The notes beneath the pieces were generated by a model. The model did not search any database, was not told the DNA's origin, and saw nothing but the letters and a program-made list of their open reading frames with translations. This document shows, one piece after another, positions 60,251 to 64,000 of a stretch of DNA of 64,000 nt. Made by a program: the position numbers and the translations under genes. The first letter of the stretch is position 1, and each line of letters begins with the position of its first letter. The stretch is from assembly GCA_900321425.1 (NCBI GenBank), contig ONWA01000012.1, positions 1-64,000 of the forward strand. Reading direction: 5' to 3'. The stretch comes from an uncultured Prevotellaceae bacterium (GTDB lineage Bacteria; Bacteroidota; Bacteroidia; Bacteroidales; Bacteroidaceae).

Positions 60251-62736
60251 GAAAAACTGCCATCATACTACTCTTGTGCTGTAGTACACTATCCTTTGCA
60301 CAAGACGGCAACGATAGTAGAACCATCTATGATATCGCTGAGGCCGACTATCAGATAGGTCGATTGGAACAGGCGCAGGAGCAGCTCACTTCACATCTCA
60401 AGGAGTTCGACCACGACCTGCTCCAGAGTGCCTACCGATTGTTGGCCCTCTGCCAATTAGGAATGGATGAAAACGAAAAGGCTGAAGGCTATATCCGCCT
60501 GCTGCTTCAAGAGAATCCCTATTATAGTACGACCGCCAACGACCCTCCCCGCTTCGTGGATATGGTTGAGCGTATCAAGATGGGAAATATAGCCACAATC
60601 ACGACAGCCTCCAGTCAGTCAGAGACGCTGAATGAGGTTCCTGTGCCAACGACTCTGATTACAGCCGAGATGATTCGTAACTGTGGTGCGACCAATCTTC
60701 AGGAGGTTCTTGCCGCCTATGTTCCAGGTATGCATATCGTCGATTGTAACGATGACATCAATATAGCCATGCGCGGTATCTTTAGTAACAGTCAGGAGAA
60801 GATCCTCATCATGGTCAATGGTCACCGACTGAACAGCTATTGTACCAATATCGCAGCACCCGACTATAGCATCAGTCTTGAGAAAGTCAAGCAGATAGAG
60901 GTGTTGCGCGGACCTGCCTCATCATTGTATGGAGGTGTGTCTCTGACCGCCGTGGTCAATATCATCACCTGGCAGGGTGCTGACATCAATGGTGTGACGG
61001 TTAAGGGCGGAGTAGGAAACTACGGTCAATTCAAAGGCAATGCCATGATAGGAAAACGATATTTCGATGTTGACTTCCTGTTATGGGGAAGTATCTACAA
61101 AGCCAAAGGTGAAACACGCTTTATTGACAAAAAAGATACCGGTCTTGGATTTAATTCTGGTGACATCACCATTGGAGGTATCGGCAAAAAGCCCTCCTAC
61201 GATATCGGTCTGGCACTGAAATACAAGGACCTGAACTTTTTCTATAACACCCAGTACTCACAGATTCAGGCCCCGCTAACCCTTATGTTCTTCTATTCGC
61301 CATATAACATTGAGAAATATAAGACCTTTAACGGAGTTCGTCCGGGCTATACCACGCAATCGCACCATGCGAATATCAGTTATAGCAAGCAGTTAGGGAA
61401 GGTATGGCTGAAAGGAATGGTGAGCTATGATAACAGCGACCTTACTCACTACCAAGTGGTTGTGGAGGAGCCGACCACAGCCGTCCTTTCTCTACTACCA
61501 TTCAATGAGTCCGTCCAGCAATTACTCGCTAACAAAGGAGGCATCTTTCGTTATATCAATGGTCAGGAACATACTATCGGTGCAAAGCTGCAAGGTGACT
61601 GGAACTATATCCACAACAAGAACCATAAGGGAAACTTATCGTTCGGAGTAGAATACAGTTATTTCAATCTGGACGATGTACGATATACCTTTGGCTACGA
61701 ATACTCTAACACACTTCCAGAGGTAGAAGAAATCCAAGAGCTCGGAAAGGGACATGAGAGTAACTTCAATGGTTTCCTGCAGCTCAAGCACCAGTGGAAG
61801 AATTTCATCCTCAACGCCGGTCTGCGTTTTGACTACAAGAACCGTTTTGACGACACGCATATCAAAGAGTTCTCTCCACGTATTGCATTGATTTATATGC
61901 AACCCAAATGGAACTTGAAACTCAGTTTCTCAAAATCGTTTATCGACGCTCCATACCTGTATCGCAAGACCAACCTTGTGCTGTCGACAGTTTTCGACGA
62001 AGGAAACATCCCCTCCGACCTTGAGCCTGAGTCGTTACATTCCTGGCAGCTTACCTTCAATGCCGTAGAATGGGTAAAGGGACTGAACTTCGAGTTGAAT
62101 GCATTCTACAACCGTGCCCAAAACCTTATCTACTTGCTGTTTTCGCAGCATGACAACGCAGGAGACATGAACAGCTACGGAATTGAGCTCTCGGGAAGTT
62201 ACAAGGCTAGGCGTTTCTCCATCAACTTCAACGCTACTTGGCAGGAAGTGACGAAGAATATCGTTTACGGACAAGAATTCAACCGTGCTCTGAACACCCC
62301 GAAGTTCATCTCTAATATCATCTTCTCGTGGAATACTCCTATTAAGAACCTTGAACTTCACACCCATCTGGCATTCTCTTCCAGACAGGAGACGTTTCAT
62401 TTGGAACCCATCGTTTATGCTTCCGTCTCGGGGCTACAGGCTCATTACCTGGAATTAAGAGAGGAGTACGAGAAGGCACCGACTCCAGAACTTGAGGAAA
62501 AGATGAAACTCATCTATGATCGTTTGCTTGAATTAAGCAAAGATGTTACCGTCCAAAAGAACTACCCTGCCCGACTGATTGTCAATTTGGGTGCACGATA
62601 CACCATCAAGAATCTGGAGATGACGTTCGACGTGCATAACCTTTTCAATCACAAGTATTCCCAAAGCGGCATGTCCACAGGACTGATTCCCCAAAAAGGC
62701 CTTTGGTTCATGGGAACCATCGGATATAAATTCTAA
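60247..62736 (+). CDS. TonB-dependent receptor with TPR-like N-terminal domain
   Basis: Protein of 829 residues. Signal peptide (KTAIILLLCCSTLSFAQ), then ~20-110 a helical repeat domain (YDIAEADYQIGRLEQAQEQL, SAYRLLALCQLGMDENEKAE) instead of the usual carboxypeptidase-like barrel extension. The plug spans ~125-240 (PVPTTLITAEMIRNCGATNL, MRGIFSNSQEKILIMVNGHR, IEVLRGPASSLYGGVSLTAVVNII); a 22-stranded barrel fills the rest and ends with YTIKNLEMTFDVHNLFNHKY and the aromatic C-terminus of barrels. It imports or senses a ligand at the outer membrane with TonB energy. The gene shares the operon with the signalling genes and lacks a SusD partner. Ligand unknown. Confidence 0.92.
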   Translation: MRKTAIILLLCCSTLSFAQDGNDSRTIYDIAEADYQIGRLEQAQEQLTSHLKEFDHDLLQSAYRLLALCQLGMDENEKAEGYIRLLLQENPYYSTTANDPPRFVDMVERIKMGNIATITTASSQSETLNEVPVPTTLITAEMIRNCGATNLQEVLAAYVPGMHIVDCNDDINIAMRGIFSNSQEKILIMVNGHRLNSYCTNIAAPDYSISLEKVKQIEVLRGPASSLYGGVSLTAVVNIITWQGADINGVTVKGGVGNYGQFKGNAMIGKRYFDVDFLLWGSIYKAKGETRFIDKKDTGLGFNSGDITIGGIGKKPSYDIGLALKYKDLNFFYNTQYSQIQAPLTLMFFYSPYNIEKYKTFNGVRPGYTTQSHHANISYSKQLGKVWLKGMVSYDNSDLTHYQVVVEEPTTAVLSLLPFNESVQQLLANKGGIFRYINGQEHTIGAKLQGDWNYIHNKNHKGNLSFGVEYSYFNLDDVRYTFGYEYSNTLPEVEEIQELGKGHESNFNGFLQLKHQWKNFILNAGLRFDYKNRFDDTHIKEFSPRIALIYMQPKWNLKLSFSKSFIDAPYLYRKTNLVLSTVFDEGNIPSDLEPESLHSWQLTFNAVEWVKGLNFELNAFYNRAQNLIYLLFSQHDNAGDMNSYGIELSGSYKARRFSINFNATWQEVTKNIVYGQEFNRALNTPKFISNIIFSWNTPIKNLELHTHLAFSSRQETFHLEPIVYASVSGLQAHYLELREEYEKAPTPELEEKMKLIYDRLLELSKDVTVQKNYPARLIVNLGARYTIKNLEMTFDVHNLFNHKYSQSGMSTGLIPQKGLWFMGTIGYKF

Positions 62737-62740
62737 GGTA

Positions 62741-62770
62741 AAAAGCTCCAAAAATTCTTGGAGCTTTTTA
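62741..62770 (+). terminator. Rho-independent terminator of the signalling operon
   Basis: AAAAGCTCCAA (62741-62751) and TTGGAGCTTTT (62758-62768), perfect 11-bp stem, 6-nt loop, T-rich tail. Confidence 0.88.
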
Positions 62771-62818
62771 CTTTTAATCGAAAATAACATTATTTAGCAC
62801 TCATTTTGCTATCTGTAG

Positions 62819-62849
62819 TTTGCAATATCGATAATTATGCGTATCTTTG
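62819..62849 (+). promoter_or_regulatory. Bacteroidota-type promoter of the DUF4143-type ATPase gene
   Basis: TTTG at 62819-62822 and TATCTTTG at 62842-62849 with 19 nt between; ATG at 62877. Confidence 0.78.
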
Positions 62850-62876
62850 CAGGGTTTTAAAACAAATTACTTGAGA

Positions 62877-64000
62877 ATGGAAGCTTTCTTTCGTACACAT
62901 CGCTATCTGGTTGAGCACGTCAACGCTCCTGTCCGTCGTGGATTGATGGACGAGATCGACTGGAATGCCCGTCTCATTGGCATCAAGGGCACGCGTGGTG
63001 TTGGAAAGACCACTTTCCTCCTTCAGTATGCCAAGGAGAATTTTGATATCAACGACCGTCAGTGTCTGTATATCAATATGAACAACTTCTATTTTCAAGG
63101 TCGTGGTATCGCTGACTTTGCGGGAGAGTTCTATCATCACGGCGGTCGTGTATTACTCATCGACCAAGTGTTCAAGCAGTCCAACTGGTCGAGCGAACTT
63201 CGCACCTGTTATGATGAGTACCCTGGACTGAAGATTATTTTCACAGGTTCCAGTGTGATGCGTCTGAAGGAGGAGAATCCCGAGTTGAACGGTATTGTGC
63301 AGAGCTACAACCTCCGCGGCTTCTCGTTCCGGGAGTTCTTGAATCTCAAGTCCGGCTGTGATTTCCAACCTTACACCCTTGATGACATTCTACAGAACCA
63401 CGAGCGTATTGTCAAGCAGATACTGCCGAAGGTATCGCCCAACAAGTATTTCCAGGATTATATCCACCACGGTTTCTATCCGTTCTTTCAGGAGCAGCGC
63501 AACTACAGTGAGAATCTGTTGAAGACGATGAACATGATGACCGAGGTTGATATTCTGCTCATCAAGCAGATTGAGTTGAAATACCTCAGTAAGATTAAGA
63601 AGCTGTTCTATCAGATAGCCGAGGCGGGCCCCAAGGCGCTCAATATCTCTCAGCTTGCCTCCGATATCGAGACGAGCCGTGCTACCGTGATGAACTACAT
63701 CAAATATCTGGCGGATGCCCGTCTGTGCTGAATATGCTCTACCCCGTCGGCGAAGAGTTTCCCAAGAAACCTTCGAAGGTGATGCTTCACAACTCCAACC
63801 TGCTCTACACCATCTACCCCTTACAGGTGAAGCAGCAGATAGCGATGGAAACTTTCTTTGTCAACACGCTCTGGAAGGACCACAAGGTGAACCAGGCCGG
63901 CCGGGATACGTTCTATACCATCGACGGGCATCAGAAGTTCAAGGTGGTCGACGCTCTGTCGCATCACAAGAACCGATACTCGCCCGACACCATCTACGCC
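62877..64000 (+). pseudogene. AAA ATPase with DUF4143-like C-terminus, frameshifted, runs off the window
   Basis: From ATG at 62877 (MEAFFRTHRYLVEHVNAPV) the first frame runs to a stop at 63731: Walker A IKGTRGVGKTTFLLQYAKEN, Walker B RVLLIDQVFKQSNW, sensor IIFTGSSVMRLKEENPE, and a winged-helix part ISQLASDIETSRATVMNYIKYL. It stops at ARLC. In the next frame the family sequence goes on without break (LNMLYPVGEEFPKKPSKVML, ETFFVNTLWKDHKVNQAG) to the window end. Loss of one base near 63725-63729 explains this. Such ATPases are common, poorly understood and often present in many copies in Bacteroidota. Whether this copy is dead, or the break is a sequencing error, cannot be told here. Confidence 0.8.

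Noticed and set aside
1..64000. tRNA or rRNA genes
   Set aside because: Gaps between genes were read on both strands; no cloverleaf or rRNA-like sequence was recognised, although this was done by eye.

Overview
This window is chromosomal DNA from a Bacteroidales bacterium, most likely Prevotellaceae (Prevotella/Segatella-like). The evidence is the Bacteroidota-type promoters (TTTG, about 19-20 nt, then TAnnTTTG) before many genes, and families largely confined to that phylum: BT4734/DUF3874 VapE-like protein, DUF4105 (Lnb-like), DUF4923, HU-like protein with a Gly-rich tail, S16 with a long Ala/Glu tail, and propeller/Y_Y_Y sensor kinases. No rRNA, tRNA, transposase, integrase or CRISPR array was found.

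Layout. 1-0.6 kb: end of an HU-like gene. 0.7-3.0 kb: periplasmic binding lipoprotein and FecCD permease of an iron/heme/corrinoid-type ABC importer with no ATPase beside it. Converging on it (9.8-3.0 kb) is a minus-strand corrin-ring operon in which eight or more pathway steps are packed into four fusion proteins (CbiH-C, CbiE-T, CbiG-F, CbiJ-D), ending with a YjjG-like phosphatase. 9.9-15.4 kb: envelope genes (PpiD-like, CNNM/CorC-like, LptC, outer-membrane protein). 15.4-31.1 kb: housekeeping genes (Lnb-like, SecA, ABC ATPase, glutamate dehydrogenase, MTA/SAH nucleosidase, DapA, SPFH/NfeD pair, a membrane regulator, DMT transporter, TruA, flavodoxin-ferredoxin, HtpG).

31.2-41.3 kb is the accessory part: a VapE-like primase/helicase, a 480-bp non-coding block with inverted 11-bp repeat arrays around two perfect palindromes, a macro-domain protein, a stand-alone polyvalent-type kinase, an AT-rich minus-strand run of HNH fragments, lipoproteins and small membrane proteins with visible duplication and a frameshift, and a family of ~50-residue proteins with a decayed copy. 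41.5-51.5 kb: DinB, a mutarotase, a TSCPD protein, four glycosyltransferases, ribosomal protein S16, DUF4923, a GH43 glycosidase and an ATP-grasp-like protein. 51.5-53.7 kb: membrane pyrophosphatase.

53.85-62.74 kb is the most interesting unit: five genes overlapping by 4 nt at three of their four junctions (the fourth gap is 15 nt) and closed by a strong terminator. They encode a response regulator fused to a PP2C/SpoIIE phosphatase, a membrane-anchored coiled-coil WD40-like protein, a large periplasmic-propeller sensor kinase whose phospho-acceptor histidine is replaced by aspartate, a small soluble histidine kinase that keeps the histidine, and a TonB-dependent receptor with a repeat-like N-terminal domain. 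Gene order suggests a dedicated signalling route linking outer-membrane uptake or sensing to a phosphatase output. The window ends inside a DUF4143-type ATPase gene that carries a frameshift.
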